DNA from: Cucumis sativus
Lineage: Eukaryota; Streptophyta; Magnoliopsida; Cucurbitales; Cucurbitaceae
DNA length: 64,000 nt
NCBI RefSeq assembly: GCF_000004075.3
Contig: NC_026661.2
Coordinates: 14,970,307-15,034,306 of the forward strand
Direction: 5' to 3'
Shown here: positions 45,417 to 58,074 of the stretch, piece by piece
Layout of the letters: each line of letters opens with the position of its first letter
Numbering within the stretch: position 1 is the stretch's first letter
Notes under the pieces: generated by a model
The model's input: the letters and a program-made list of their open reading frames with translations, nothing else
What the model was told of the DNA's origin: nothing
The model's database searches: none
Program-made: the position numbers and the translations under genes

Positions 45417-48400
45417 ATTAGTAAACCCGTGCGATCACACACGAAAAAGTTATAGTTTTAACTAAGTTTATAAAATTAGAATGGTCTTCCAATATTATCA
45501 CACTTATATTGTTTATTTTCATATTCATATAGTAGTAAAATTAAAAGTATCATAATACAATGGCTCAAAATTGAACTTTCATTTTAATTCATTTAAAATG
45601 AAATTATATATATTTTTGTAATTTAAATATTTTAACAATATAAATATGCATCATTGCAATAAAAATGGAAGATTAATAAAATAAATACCATAATTATATT
45701 ATAATTTTTTTTCTAAAAAACGTATTAATAAGTACATCAACAACTTAATTAATGTTTAATTATATTTAATAAATACTCAGAAAATTGTTATGTTAGCCGT
45801 AATTAATTTAAATTTGAATAAGGAATTTTATATTTTTACTAAAAAACAAATATAACATAAAGGCTTGAAACTATATTTTTAAATTTGCATTTATAATGAA
45901 TTGTAGCCGAGACCATAAAGAAATAATTATTTGCATGACAATGTAATTTATAAATAATAGTCGTGGGTCTAAAAAAGCAGTATTATATACAATTTTATAT
46001 CAATCAAAGTCCCTAGATCTCACGTTGATTTGTTCACACGTTTTATATCTTTTTCATGCTATGTTATCCTTTTTTAGATTTATCATGGATTCATGCTATG
46101 TCATAATAGTTACACGTAGAAAAATATTACAGCATTAAAAGTGCTATGATTTCTTGTTCAGCTCTTGTTGTTTCCTTTCATATGTGCTAATTTCTCATTA
46201 CTTTTTTTTACCACTTTACAATAGAAAGTGAATTGAATGTGTAAATTACTCACAAAATGTAAAGTAACAACATTTCACAGAATTAAACGTATAAGTCTTT
46301 GTAGAATTAGATTAGAGATGGCTGTGAGTTGCGCTGCTTTTGTGATATAGCTTGCAAGGAGTTTTTTTTTTTTTTCAAGAATAAAAGTAGTGGTTGACCC
46401 CTCCGGATTCATTATCTTCTTCTCGTATGTCTCTTTGTTTTTCTTTTGATCGAATGTATCTTTGAATTTTATTTGTTGCACAATTCAAATTTTATTTCTT
46501 AACATCTTGAGCTTACACGTTGCAAACTTAACTATCTATATATATCCAAGTAAATTGGAAGATAGAAAGGTTATTAGTTGTATAATAATAACGTATATAT
46601 AGAATTATGAAATATAAGTTATGGAAGATGAAAAAGTTACATTATGACCATAATAACTTAGAGGATTAACTAATATCAGTTTCGGAATTAAAACTTTTTT
46701 TTAATAAGAAGATGAAAAAGTTAAGTATGTTTTTGAATGTGAAAATGACAACAAACATTAAATATATGTAAACGATCAAATTGTTACTAAAGACTAAATA
46801 AAGTTATAATGAAAGATTAAAATGAGACTAAAATGTTTTCTCCACTTCCACGTTTTGACGATACGAGAGCCAGTTGAATTCAATTTGTTCTCTCTCTCCG
46901 TCCTTTTGAGTGATTTATTGTTTGCATTTTACTGAGTACATTTTAGGTTGATCTTGTATTTTTGTATTTTTCACAGTTATTATTATATATTATTCTTCAT
47001 TATGTAATTTAATTTGTTTTATTGGTTTCTAGTTATGGCGAACAAATGTGCTTTTGTTGTTAACGGAGCTTTTCTGTATCTTCTCTTCTCATGTTACAAT
47101 CATTTTTTTCAATTTCTCTCTTTCCATTTTTTATGTTCCAACTTACTAAAAAGATATCAACTTAATACCATTAATGTGATTATATAATAACAAAATCTAA
47201 AAATTTTTGGACCATATTTTAGAGAATTGAATTGACAAATAAATTTGGAAGCTGTAACTTCTGAGAGGTGCATTGCATCCAAAAAGACTTAGCCAGACAG
47301 AAAGGCAGTACCTATCGAAGTTGTATCCATACAATAAGGATTGGGGAAGGATGGTCTTTGTGGAGGTAGCCAAACAATCAAATAAGGCAGCACAAAACTC
47401 AAGCATGTAAAAGCTCATTTCAGATCACAGAAGTAAAGAGAATTCCTCCAACCTCCATACAAACCATAGTAAAACAAGAAAAAGAAATCAACACAATTTT
47501 AAAATTGGAAATTTTCAAAAAAAAAAAAAAGAAAACATAGAACAATGACAAACACAACAGAATTATGAAGAAACAACTAAAATTCATAAACCACACCAGT
47601 TGTTGCAGGCGTGAAAGACTTTATTGTCTGCATAAAAGAAACTGGAATGTAAGACATTACCCAAAACATATACATATATCAATAACAATTAGAACTACAG
47701 CTACAACGTTGACGAACATATAAGAAAGAAACCAACAACTTTGTTTCATATTTGAACATCTATATCATCAATCCATGAACAAAGTTCAAGTTTAATTTGA
47801 GTAATTATCCACTAAGAATAATATCATTTACATGAAATAACTATGCTAAAACAATAAGAGAATAAATTTATATTTTGAATAAAGAATGAACAAATATGTA
47901 CGACGATCGAATCTAAAAAATTTTGGAGTCTAGTTTTCCAAAATTCTTGAGGTAAGGAAATTGATTCTTTGAAAGTACGAGATCGGTCTCCGATATATTT
48001 TTATTAAAATCTCAATATGTTATTTTATATTTATTTAATTTGTTATAATTTTTCTTTAACCTTGTTATACTTATTAGTTTTTCTATTATGTCTCATTATG
48101 TTTTCTATTTAAATTTTTTTACTCTTTTCAATTAAAATTTTCAATATTTTAAAATCCTTCCAATTTAAAATTGAGTCTATTCTATTTTAGAATGAAGACT
48201 CTTTTTTAATCAATTAGAAATTTTTTTTATAAAGTTATTTTTTTATGTTTTCAAGCGTTTAAGATTTAATATAGGAAAATGACAATTGATGATCATTTTA
48301 GGAATAATAATTAGTAATATAACAACATTTTTAAAAAATTGCAAATATAGTAAAACTATCACTGATAGGCTTGTATCGCTGATAGATTTCGTATGATCTA

Positions 48401-50189
48401 TGAGTGATAGATCAATATTTGTAACATGGTCTATCCGTGATAGACTTATATCATTGATAGAATTTGACAAATTTTGCTATATTTACAAATTTTTAAAAAT
48501 GTTGCTATATAATTAACTATTTTGAATCTAATCATGAAATTTGCAACTATCCATTTAATCTATGATTTCATGAGGTTTCCCTAATTGATATTTTTTAATA
48601 ACTTATACCATTTTTTTAAATAAAATCCTACGACAGAATTTATGAAATTTGAAAGTTCGATTTCCTTGAATTCTTCAGGTGAGAGATCACATCTTTTGTA
48701 GTCCAAGATTTGATCCTAAGAAAAAAAATATTTTAATTATTCTTTTAAAACAAACATTTCTTTGTTGGAAGGTTATTCATGGACGAATTTTGAGAAATTG
48801 TACTAATTTCTCACTTTCTTGAGGTGAAAAAAATTTCTTCAATATAGTCCAATTAACGGAATGTGTGATTATTGCTTGAAATGTTGGATTAATGAGGGAT
48901 AAAATAAGACGTTATTTTTTAAAATAAATTAAATAATATTTTCAATTCAAGATTTAAAATTTGGTCATCGTTTTCTAAACAGGTATTGTGGGGGTGCTAA
49001 TAATACCTTTTTCATACACTCGACTCCCGAACTTAACTCTAGTTTTTGCATACCATTTTTTTAGGATATTATTTAAAAATTATTTACTCTATTTTGATGT
49101 CCAACAACACCTTAAAAAAGACTCGTGGGAACTTCTATTTTCTTTTAAAACTAAATCCTTTTGAGGACGCCGCACTTTGCATCATCTTGGGCACGTGGCG
49201 ACACATACATTGCACCGAGATGTATTGGATGAAAAAATTCTTAGATCATCAATAATTGAAATAGCTAGTCTTGTACAATCAACGATGTTATAATGTAAAA
49301 TTGACTATTTCATGGTTCCAGTCTTATTAACTCTTTACATAAGATACCCTCATAATCATGTCTCCACATGAACGATTAAAGATCACATCGTTTATACTAA
49401 CTAAAAAGCGGGTTGCATTCATAGTGTTCTCATAATAAGGCACGCAACCTTATTCATATACTATAGATCGTTTAGGCTATATACTCGAACTTGATACACC
49501 TTTATACCTCTACATAAAGATTAAGTCTACACCAGATTATTGGATTCAAGATTATAGTATGAAATTTTCACGAACAAGTCCTTAATAACAACTTTATGGA
49601 ATAAAATATGATTTTTAAGTTACAAAATTACGAGTTTTAGAACATAAATTCCAACCATACATAACTTTTTATTCACATTCTCTTTCCTCAATCAATTTCT
49701 TATCTCTTCCCCACGTATCAACATTGACCAACTATGTTAGTAGCTCATTTTATTTTCCAACAATTATAATTATATTTCATCGTATAATTAACTTTACTTT
49801 TTCATACTAATTATTTATACAAAACCAAATAATTAATTTCATATTCCATTAGAAATCCAAATTCTTAATTAAATTTATATACTTAATTAATTCCAATTCC
49901 ACCAAAACCATCCTTTCTTTTCAAGATCCCAAATCAACTTAAATCATTAATTTCTTTTAATTAATCAAAATTTCTGTAATAAATAAGTTATTTAAAAGAT
50001 CATCAATTCTAATAATTAAACTTTAGCTCCATTCTACAAAATCAAAAACTATTGAATGAAGAACATTTCCTACCAAATTCCAAAGGAAAATTTTCATAAA
50101 TTTAACAAACTAGTAAAATATTTACGTCATGTGCAACAAGATACAAAATCTCATAAATCTGGTATAATATTTTCATAATTTTCAGATGC
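45121..50189. other. Long gene-poor AT-rich region
   Basis: No gene recognised over about 5 kb. Features seen: an (AT)n-type microsatellite near 45383-45416, an A run at 47518-47531, and a GATAG/TCTATC repeat copy at 48290-48520 (GCAAATATAGTAAAACTATC, then CACTGATAGGC...GATAGA...TTTGCTATATTTAC). Small frames (46275-46481, 47197-47418, 49046-49255) lack domains. Confidence 0.45.
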
Positions 50190-50960
50190 CTTTTAATATT
50201 GCAAACGATTTATCACTTCTCTTTATTCTTCTTTTTTTGTGATTCAGTCATCTTCTCTTCCAGATTTCTTTAACTCCTCTTCTAGATTTTCTTTCTTCTA
50301 TTTTTAAATGATTTATTCTTCAGTTTAAATCTCAAGAATAGTCAAGATAATTTAAAAAGAATATTGAACTTTATCTAAATATCAACTTCATCTTCCTCAT
50401 ATTCAAGAATATCAAGATCGTTGTTTAAATATCACACTGTGACATGATCTAAACAATTGTCAACACGATCGTTTTAGAGTTGAAGTCATTTTCCACCGTT
50501 TCAAAAAAACTACACGATCGTGTGGATATGCTCTAAACAAGTTTACCAATCAACATGATAGTTTAGCATGGTCAACATAATTGTTTAGATTTGAATACCT
50601 TTTTTCATCACTTAAAAAAGAACAACATGATTAGGTGAATATGATTTAAACAATCGTTTGCAATAACAAGACAATCGTTTAGCATGATCAACATGATTGT
50701 TTAGATTGAAACATCTTTTTCATCGTTGAAACGAACTAAATGATCGTGTTGATACTACCTACACAATCGTGTATCATTATCTATACCATCGTGTATCATG
50801 ATAGTTTAGAAGATAATTACACATGAGCGTGTGGTCGATTAATCATGTGTTGACTGGGGCATTTTTGGTATTTTCATTGTGGACCTTTAGGCTTTTTCTG
50901 TTTTTAGAATTGTTTTATACAGTGTAAATATTTTATAAATTTGTTATATCTTTTAAATGA
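50190..50960. repeat. AACGATC-rich dispersed repeat, copy 3 (reverse orientation)
   Basis: Reverse complement order of the copy at 6200-7060: a CTTCTTC-rich block at 50215-50310, then AACAATCGTTT/ACGATCGTG motifs (50400-50830), CGTGTGGTCGATTAATCATG, CATTTTTGGTATTTTCATTG, and TTTCTGTTTTTAGAATTGTTTTATA near the end. Confidence 0.6.
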
Positions 50961-51129
50961 CCAAAATTTCAAAATCTTTAATTAAATATACATACCCAAC
51001 TTATACATATATACTTAATTAATCCAACACATTATACCAAATAAATTCCTTAACTTTCAGTTCCAATTAATCTAACATCCAAAATAATCTAATCATAAAT
51101 CATAATAATTAAGTAACAAATTAACTTAA

Positions 51130-51944
51130 ATTTTAGAGTTGTTACAACTTGGCTGACCTTATGTGACATTTATGCTTGACTGATTATATGATTATGAACT
51201 GTTGATTGATGTTGCAGGGTATGCTTATTTTGGACGGTTACATGTTTTTTGGATTGTTGGTGTTTGTTAGTTTTGGCTATTAGGTTGTGTACCCAACATG
51301 TACAGTGCCTCTCGGGATCACCACCTTTTAACTGATATAACTATATGCGTCTAACGAGACCATTTGACTGTTATGAATCATGGGTGGTCTGACGGGATCA
51401 CTTGATTGACGAGACTAATGTATTTTTGGGATCACCAGACTAAAGAGTGTTCCTATGGGATCACTAGACCATATGTGTTTCTTCCATATTACAAGATTGA
51501 TATGACTGAGGATATCTGCTAAGGGAAGTTAATAGTTCACATAGCAAGACTAGTAGTGAGTCTCTTACTGGATATATTCTTGTACTCATTCTTTTCTATG
51601 TTTAATGTTTCAGGTTAGAGAAAAAGGGCTCGTGACATGCCATATGGTGACTCGACAGTTTTGCTTCCACTTTCCGTTACATGTTCTTTCATGATTTGAC
51701 TGTTAGCATTTTTTTTACCTCGATGATTATTTTATGTTTATTATTCTCTTTAAAATTAGATAGAGCCCAAACTAGAATATATTTACATAGTATTTTTATT
51801 GTGGCCAAATTTGTTCTCTGAACGGTTGTTTTGTAATTACTTAACAAAGAACTAGTTTTTCCTTGATCTTTTCAAGAAATTGTAAGATTGTTATTTACTA
51901 TAAAGTAGCGACCTCAACTTAGTTTGAAAAGTTTGGTCGTTACA
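51130..51944 (+). mobile_element. LTR-type fragment (TCGTTACA end)
   Basis: Contains CTCGGGATCACCACC, ACGGGATCACTTGATTG, GGGATCACTAGACCATATGTGTTTC, GAAGTTAATAGTTCAC and ends GTTTGGTCGTTACA. The same phrases occur in the same order at 55250-55900, so the two belong to one LTR family, probably Gypsy. This copy is 5' truncated and runs right up to the SPH gene at 51974. Confidence 0.55.
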
Positions 51945-51973
51945 TATTATATATAAGTAGTGCCTCAAAACAA

Positions 51974-52414
51974 TTACTTAGGGATCCATTTGTGAACAAA
52001 TTCATCAACATTAGTGGGATTGTTTCTCAAATAAATTCCATCATCTTTAGCAATCCAAATACATGTTAATTCGGTCGTCCCACACCTATCACGAAGCCAA
52101 GTGTTCTTCAATGACTCGGGCCAAAAGCTTTCAAAAGAGACATACGCATCTACCTTCTCCAATCTACACCAAAACAAGGTTGTTCCCCAAAAATTTTCCT
52201 GAAAGCTCCATTGGTAATCATCTCCATGATTAACTAAATGATGATAGCCCAAATCATCATCCCCTGATTGGCAATGCACATCTAACCCGAGGTAACTTAG
52301 CCCGTTTACCGTCTGAACTGACCACCTCGGAAGCTGACCCCTGACCATAGTCACTGTGGCAAGCCACAAAACAATCATATTTCTCATCATCATTTTCCTT
52401 TTAACTACGCACAT
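51974..52414 (-). CDS. S-protein homologue, locus h (core clade)
   Basis: A 146-residue, single-exon, secreted SPH. The ATG at 52414 gives MCVVKRKMMMRN; the triple Met at 52393 may be the real start, as in loci f and g. Leader MIVLWLATVTMVRG. Core: SVQTVNGLSYLGLDVHCQSGDDDLGYHHL, YQWSFQENFWGTTLFWCRLEK, AYVSFESFWPE, WLRDRCGTTELTCIWIAKDDGIYLRNNP, VHKWIPK. Family cysteines are C48, C83, C111 and C118. The usual QSKDDD is QSGDDD here. One extra residue lies between the last two cysteines compared with sisters d, e and f. An LTR fragment ends 30 bases beyond its stop, so its 3' UTR was probably replaced. Confidence 0.92.
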   Translation of the reverse strand: MCVVKRKMMMRNMIVLWLATVTMVRGQLPRWSVQTVNGLSYLGLDVHCQSGDDDLGYHHLVNHGDDYQWSFQENFWGTTLFWCRLEKVDAYVSFESFWPESLKNTWLRDRCGTTELTCIWIAKDDGIYLRNNPTNVDEFVHKWIPK

Positions 52415-52580
52415 TTTCTTTTACCTGTTTCTTTGTTACAGTTGTTGTTTTGGACATGTATATAGTGGGATATATTAAATATACATACTTACAATTCAGG
52501 CAAGAAATTGAATGGTAAGGTTTTAATTTTAAAAAAATTAATCACCTACCTAAATTTGTGATGTGCATAATATAATTTTT
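52415..52580 (-). promoter_or_regulatory. Promoter block of SPH locus h
   Basis: Minus strand: AATTAAAACCTTACCATTCA then ATTTCTTG (52501-52528), a TATATAGTGGG/CATGTCCAAAACAACAACTG leader and, further up, CACAAATTTAGGTAGGTGA. These match loci e and g base for base over long parts. Confidence 0.65.
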
Positions 52581-52855
52581 CCTCTTCAGAAAATGATACC
52601 CATGCATTAATTAGGTACCTATTAAGTTATTAACTATTCAAGTATTTGAATTCAGAGAATATTTGATTAATATTTTCATGTTAACGCGTCAACAATAAAT
52701 TTGGGATATGTAGAAAGTATATGACTTTATCGATACAATTAACATAAACTTTACCCATTATTGTCCATAAAACTTTACCCATTAATATCACAGCCGTTTG
52801 GTAAAATAATTGCTTTTTCTTAAAAAGAAATGATATGAAAAAAGAACAAATTCAT
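52581..52855. other. Spacer
   Basis: AT-rich, no gene. It separates the locus h promoter from the LTR-like start. Confidence 0.4.
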
Positions 52856-55800
52856 TGTAACATCCCCGTTGAAGGTAATTTTCATTTTAGTTATCTTAGC
52901 TCAATTTATTTTATGATGAATTATACTGGGTGTTATGTTAGATTTTTTTTTTTTTTGTGTGTGTGGAGTGATATTAGTTGATTAATTAAGTTATGGAAAT
53001 AAGAATAATTATGGTAGTTGGGAATAATATAATTATTTAGATAGAGATTATTTAGATTTGGAAGAAGAATAATAATGATATTAGGAATAATATAATTATT
53101 AAGTTATTAAGTAATGTTTTCGGAATATAAAAAAAAAAAAAGAAAAGTTGATTGGATGGATAATCAATGGAAGAAAAAGAATGGGATTAATTGTTATCTC
53201 TTTTTCAAAGGAAAAAGGAAAAGTAAGTTATTAAAGAATTAAATAATAATAATGATATTATTATTATTAAGTAGTCATCGATTTGCATGCATTTCATCTT
53301 CTTCCTCTCCTCCTTCACGTTAAAACCCTAGTCGTTGTCCCTCTTTATTGTGCATCTCTTATCGTCCTCGCAAGCGTTCCATCTTCATCGTCTTTGTCGC
53401 GTCTCTCTCCGGTCGTCCCCGAAGTCGAAGCGTCTGTCGCACGCCTGTCAAAGACAAGTTCTCCATTCGTGAGCCATTCGTCTCGTCCTCGTCCACACAG
53501 CATTCTCCACCGTCACGAGTCGTCAACCACCGTAACTCATCAGATTCGAGCGTCTCCCACCACGCACAGTTGAGCCGCGTGCAGATCATCAGCTTCAGTC
53601 TGTCGCATGAGTTCTCCGCCCGAGCCACTCAATCTTCACGAGCCACACGTCAAAATCAAGCCCTCCTCTCACACGCACCTTAGTCCGAGCCGCTGAGCCA
53701 CATTCTTTCTCCGAGTTGACCCTTCTTTCTTGAGTCATTCCCAAGCCGCTTCCTTACAGTCAGCCAAGTTTAGCAGATTTCTTACTGTTGGTAACTTCAT
53801 CTTCTTCCTTGAAAGAAACCCTAGCCGCTGCCAAGGATCCTTACCACGCATAGTCTTCATTCGACCGTCATTCAGGTGTAGCCTCTACGTTAGTTGAAGC
53901 CGTTCGTCGCAGCCTCGTCATCATCAACCATATCTGTCTAACCTGCGTTCATGCACAGGTAAAGCCGAGTGTTAGAACAACAACAACAATAATAATATAT
54001 AATAATTATAACAATATATTCTAATTATTATTACATTTTACTTATCATTACTTTCCACTTTTCCATTTCCAATTCCTTTTCCTTTTCAATTCTTTTATTT
54101 CCCACCAAAATACATTATCCTTCACACCAAACTATAACAACATAACACCCAAAATCCTTAAAATTTTAATAAAATCATTAAATAACCTAAGAGAAATACC
54201 TCAAAATTTGGGGGTTTACACTCGGTTTGCTTGAAGTAAAAAAGAAATTCAAACTTCATCTTCTTCCTTGGAAGAAACCCTAGCCACCGCCAAGGATCTT
54301 CACCCCGTGTAGTCTTCATTCGGTCGTCGTTCAGGTGTAGCCTCGACGTTAGTCGTAGTCGTTCGTCACACCCACATCGTTGTCAACCATATCTGTCTAA
54401 CCTGCATTCACACATAGGTAAAGCCGAGTGTTACCTCTTTATTGCACGAAAGCCCCTACCGGTGAACCTTCTACCCATCAAACTTCCAGCGCACCGCCTC
54501 ATTCGTTCGTCAGGCACGTTTCACGTCGTAAGTCTTGTCCGAGCTGTTAGCTTGAGTACCAGCCACACTTGAAAGAGGTTGTTCCTCTACCAAGTTGCGA
54601 GTGAGCCACCCTTTTTAAGCCAAGCCACTACAACCATTGAACCATTTGTGGTGAGTTTAGCCATGTGTGGTGAGTTGTTGTTGGGTTTTGAGTATAACCC
54701 TAAAATGTTAATGTTGGACATTAAGTAATTTAAATTTTTTGGGATTCAGTTGTAACAAATTGATTTTTTTTATTGAAGCTTCAATTGGCTAAACTTAATT
54801 AAAGGGTTTGAGCAGCGATATTTCTTCCAATCAAGGTTGAATTTGTTTGAACCTCCTTCATTGGTAAGTTTGTAAACCTGAATAATTAAATGTTTGGTAT
54901 GATTATCAAACTATTAATTTAAATCTTATTTATGTTTAGAATTTGCCTATTCGAAAGCTTGACTATCGCTGGGAGCAATTTTTGTTAAGCTAATCTCAAG
55001 ATAAGAGATTATACTATTAGACCATCGACAATATAGATTAAAGAGGTTGCATGTGTATCTCTCTTATTATGCATTAATGTAGCTATGATACATAATGTGA
55101 TTGTTAGGGATGACTGCGTGATGACCGAGATACGTTATAATTAGAACATATTATGAATTAGATATGTTATGAATAAGATATGTCATGAATAAGATAGGTT
55201 AGGAATGAGTTATGCTATGAATAAGATATGATTGATTGAGATATGATTTTATGATATGCTACATGTATAGGCTATGGTGTTCTATTAGCTTTGTCTACTA
55301 GAGTCGCGCCCACGTAGGTGTCCCTCAGGATCACCACCAGTATATGTTTTAGGAGTGGTTTGATAGGGTCACTTATAGCTCGATTCTCTTAGGTGTTCTT
55401 TCGGGTCACTGAAGACCAACTTCTCTTAGGTGTTCCTTTGGATCACAAAAGACCATATGTGTTTCATTCGGGATCAATAGATAGTGTGTGTTCGGAAGCA
55501 CAGTAGTTATATGGTACTTTCTTTCAAGATCCTAATGAGAAGTTAATAGACACCTAGCGGGACTAATAGTAGTTCCCTTATTGACAATAAGTGATTGTGG
55601 CTTACCATAGCAAAAAATTTATGATTACTTCCGCTTTATGTTTTCAGTATTTTATTTACAACTTCAGAACTTATGAGTACTTTTATAATATTTTCTTATG
55701 ATTTTAAATAAAACCTGAACGAGTATTTGAAATTTTACTTTTATTTTTGCGTAATTTAGTTATGATTTATAAATAAGTATTTAAGGTTTTTATTGAAAGA

Positions 55801-55898
55801 TTTAGTATCTTCTTTTACTCATTCATTTTCTTTTCGAAAATCTTTATTTAATTTAATAGTCATGATCTCGGCTGAGTATAAAGAGTTAAGTCGTTACA
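52856..55898 (+). mobile_element. Long LTR-like sequence (solo LTR candidate)
   Basis: Opens TGTAACATCCCCG, a common Gypsy LTR start, and ends TCGTTACA. The middle (53290-53960) is GC-richer with Ser/Pro/Arg-coding but domain-free frames on both strands. The 3' third carries the GGATCACCACC...GGATCAC...GAAGTTAATAG phrases shared with 51130-51944. An internal 182-base direct duplication is present. No gag or pol was found, so this is a solo LTR or non-autonomous element. The flanking five bases do not match. Confidence 0.5.
53793..54433. repeat. 182-bp direct duplication inside the LTR-like sequence
   Basis: Copies at 53793-53974 and 54252-54433 have equal length and are very similar: AACTTCATCTTCTTCCTT, AAACCCTAGCC, GTAGTCTTCATTCG, TCAGGTGTAGCCTC, CCATATCTGTCTAACCTGC, GTAAAGCCGAGTGTTA. 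The 277 bases between them are AT-rich. Confidence 0.8.
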
Positions 55899-58074
55899 CG
55901 ACATCTGGATGTTATACTTACAATTTAATTTCTAATTTGTTAACTGCAGTACTGGTAGAGCTGTGAACAAAGTCATAGAAATAAATTATTGTGTCCATTG
56001 TTTTTAAGTTTTATTGTTCACTTCTTTATCTGGGTGTTTTTAAGATTTGATGTCTATAGTATGTTAGTTTGAAGAACTTTTGTAACTTGATTGATTGAGA
56101 TTTGTGGTCGCTTTATCGTATTACCGCCTAAGTTTTTACATTTTACTGGTGAGGATGTCGATTAATAAGTTGTTATCAAAAGAAGCAGCGTTTACAAATG
56201 TGATAATTAATATTGAGAATCCTTCGTAGGATTAAATAATGTTTTTTAGTCCTCTTCAGCTTTAGACAAATTTAGTCAACTTCAACATATTTGGCCCCAG
56301 AATAATCTTGAGTTCGAGATATTTATTATTGTTTTGACACTAAACCATAGAGTTATTTATTGTTTTTCTTTAATACTTTTAATGTTTATGTTTTTGGTGG
56401 TCTCTTCATTCGTAGTTAGAGTGAAGCAAGAAGAAATATCACAACAAGAAGAGCAAGCATCAAAAGTAAAATGATTCTAATTTGGATATTTCACATTTAT
56501 GTAGCCTTCTACTTCTGTAGGAGATTGACAATCTAAAACTATGAAATACCAAGCGACACTGACTTTAATAGTAGTGTTTATTTCTTGTATCTTGCTCATG
56601 AGGGTTGGATAATTTTGTGTATGAGAATCATTAGAGTACAGAATAGAAGTATCGTACATCATTTTATGACTTGGTGATTGGTAAGTACGTCCATCACATT
56701 ATAGATTCATTGACTATTTGATCTAGACAATGTGATCTATGTCTCTTATTAGTTTTTTTCTTCTTTTCTGTCCTCATTTATTAGTGAAAGCATCATCTCA
56801 TATCTCATATCTAAGGACTTCTAAGGAGAAGCAAGGATGTTGTAAATAACTTGCTCCCATAACCTCTGCGAATGCGAATTTTATCAACATTTGCAGATCC
56901 AAAATTTTATCAAAATTGCGAATGCAAAAACCAACCTAAATATAAACTATATTTAAGGGTTTAACACCAAATTACAACAATATAACAAAGTCCAAAAAAG
57001 TTTTAAAACTTTTTAATCTAACCAAAATATAGATTAGGCTCATATTTCAGGGCTCCATGAGTTGCCGACCATCAGATTAAGTTTCAGCATAAGGGATTTC
57101 CTTTTCAACAAATGAGGCTTCCTAGTACGTAGGTGGGTCGTAAGGAATTTCATATTGAAAACTGGGGAGGTGGGTCGCCGTCAATGAGAGACCGAGTAGT
57201 GTGGCTGTTAGTTTCGTGGGGTTGCCGTCAGATTGAGAAATGGAGTACGTGGTCGGCCAAAACGTCATGGGTTGCTGTCAATGAGAAACCGAGTAGTGTG
57301 GCCAAAACGTTGTTTGTTTCAGGGCTCCATGGTTCACCGTCGATGAGAAGTGTGACCGACCGATGAGGTGGAGATGGAGAAGGAGAGGATCGAGATTGGG
57401 GTTATTTTGGATTTTCTTTCGTGGAGACGTAGAGGGAAAGGGGAGATAAAAGAATATATAATTAATAAATTATTTTACTATTTATATTTAATGACATTCA
57501 TATATATTTATAGCACTTAAAAACTGTCATAAAATTTTCAAATCTGATAAGTTTTGCCTTTTCCCGTAAAAAAACGTAAATTTTGACCTTTTATGACAGT
57601 TTTTTCTTTCCTTCCTTCAATTTAGATTGTATACCGCGGTTATAATATATCATTTTTCTTGTAGGGTTCATATTAAACTTTTTAAATCTACCAAATTTAA
57701 TTCCAAACCAAACTTTATTTAATTTAATTGATCATATAGAAAAAAGATGGTACAAATTATAGATCATATGGTAAATTTCCTTTTTGTTTAATTTTTTTTA
57801 TTACAACAAAAATTATATGGCAATTAGTTTGAGTTATATATAATACAACATAAATGGAAGTATGAACATAAATGTAGGCATCAACGTTACATTTTATGCT
57901 AATTAGTTTGAGTTATATATATTTACTCACGCTTGGTGAGGTGGCTACTTAAACACGCAAAGAAAAAGAAAACAGAACTGTGGGTATGGAAAACGGTAAA
58001 GACATTATTAAAAAACTTTATATATAATACAAACGAACCACACATTTAATTGTGTGATTTTTTTGGGTACATAA
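55899..58074. other. Intergenic region with short repeats
   Basis: No gene with a domain. 57130-57370 is less AT-rich and holds repeated phrases (TCAATGAGAGACCGAGTAGTGTGG at 57181 and a near-copy 97 bases on), giving a 77-codon frame that is probably spurious. 57650-57665 has a TTTTTCTTGTAGGG phrase similar to a CACTA end. The last 130 bases are downstream of locus i. Confidence 0.4.

Noticed and set aside
46275-47418. Two small minus-strand frames
   Set aside because: No domain, no promoter block, in a long gene-poor stretch; specifically checked for SPH motifs and none found.
53283-53683. Three overlapping frames of about 90-110 codons
   Set aside because: Overlap on both strands in a GC-richer LTR-like island; no conserved domain.
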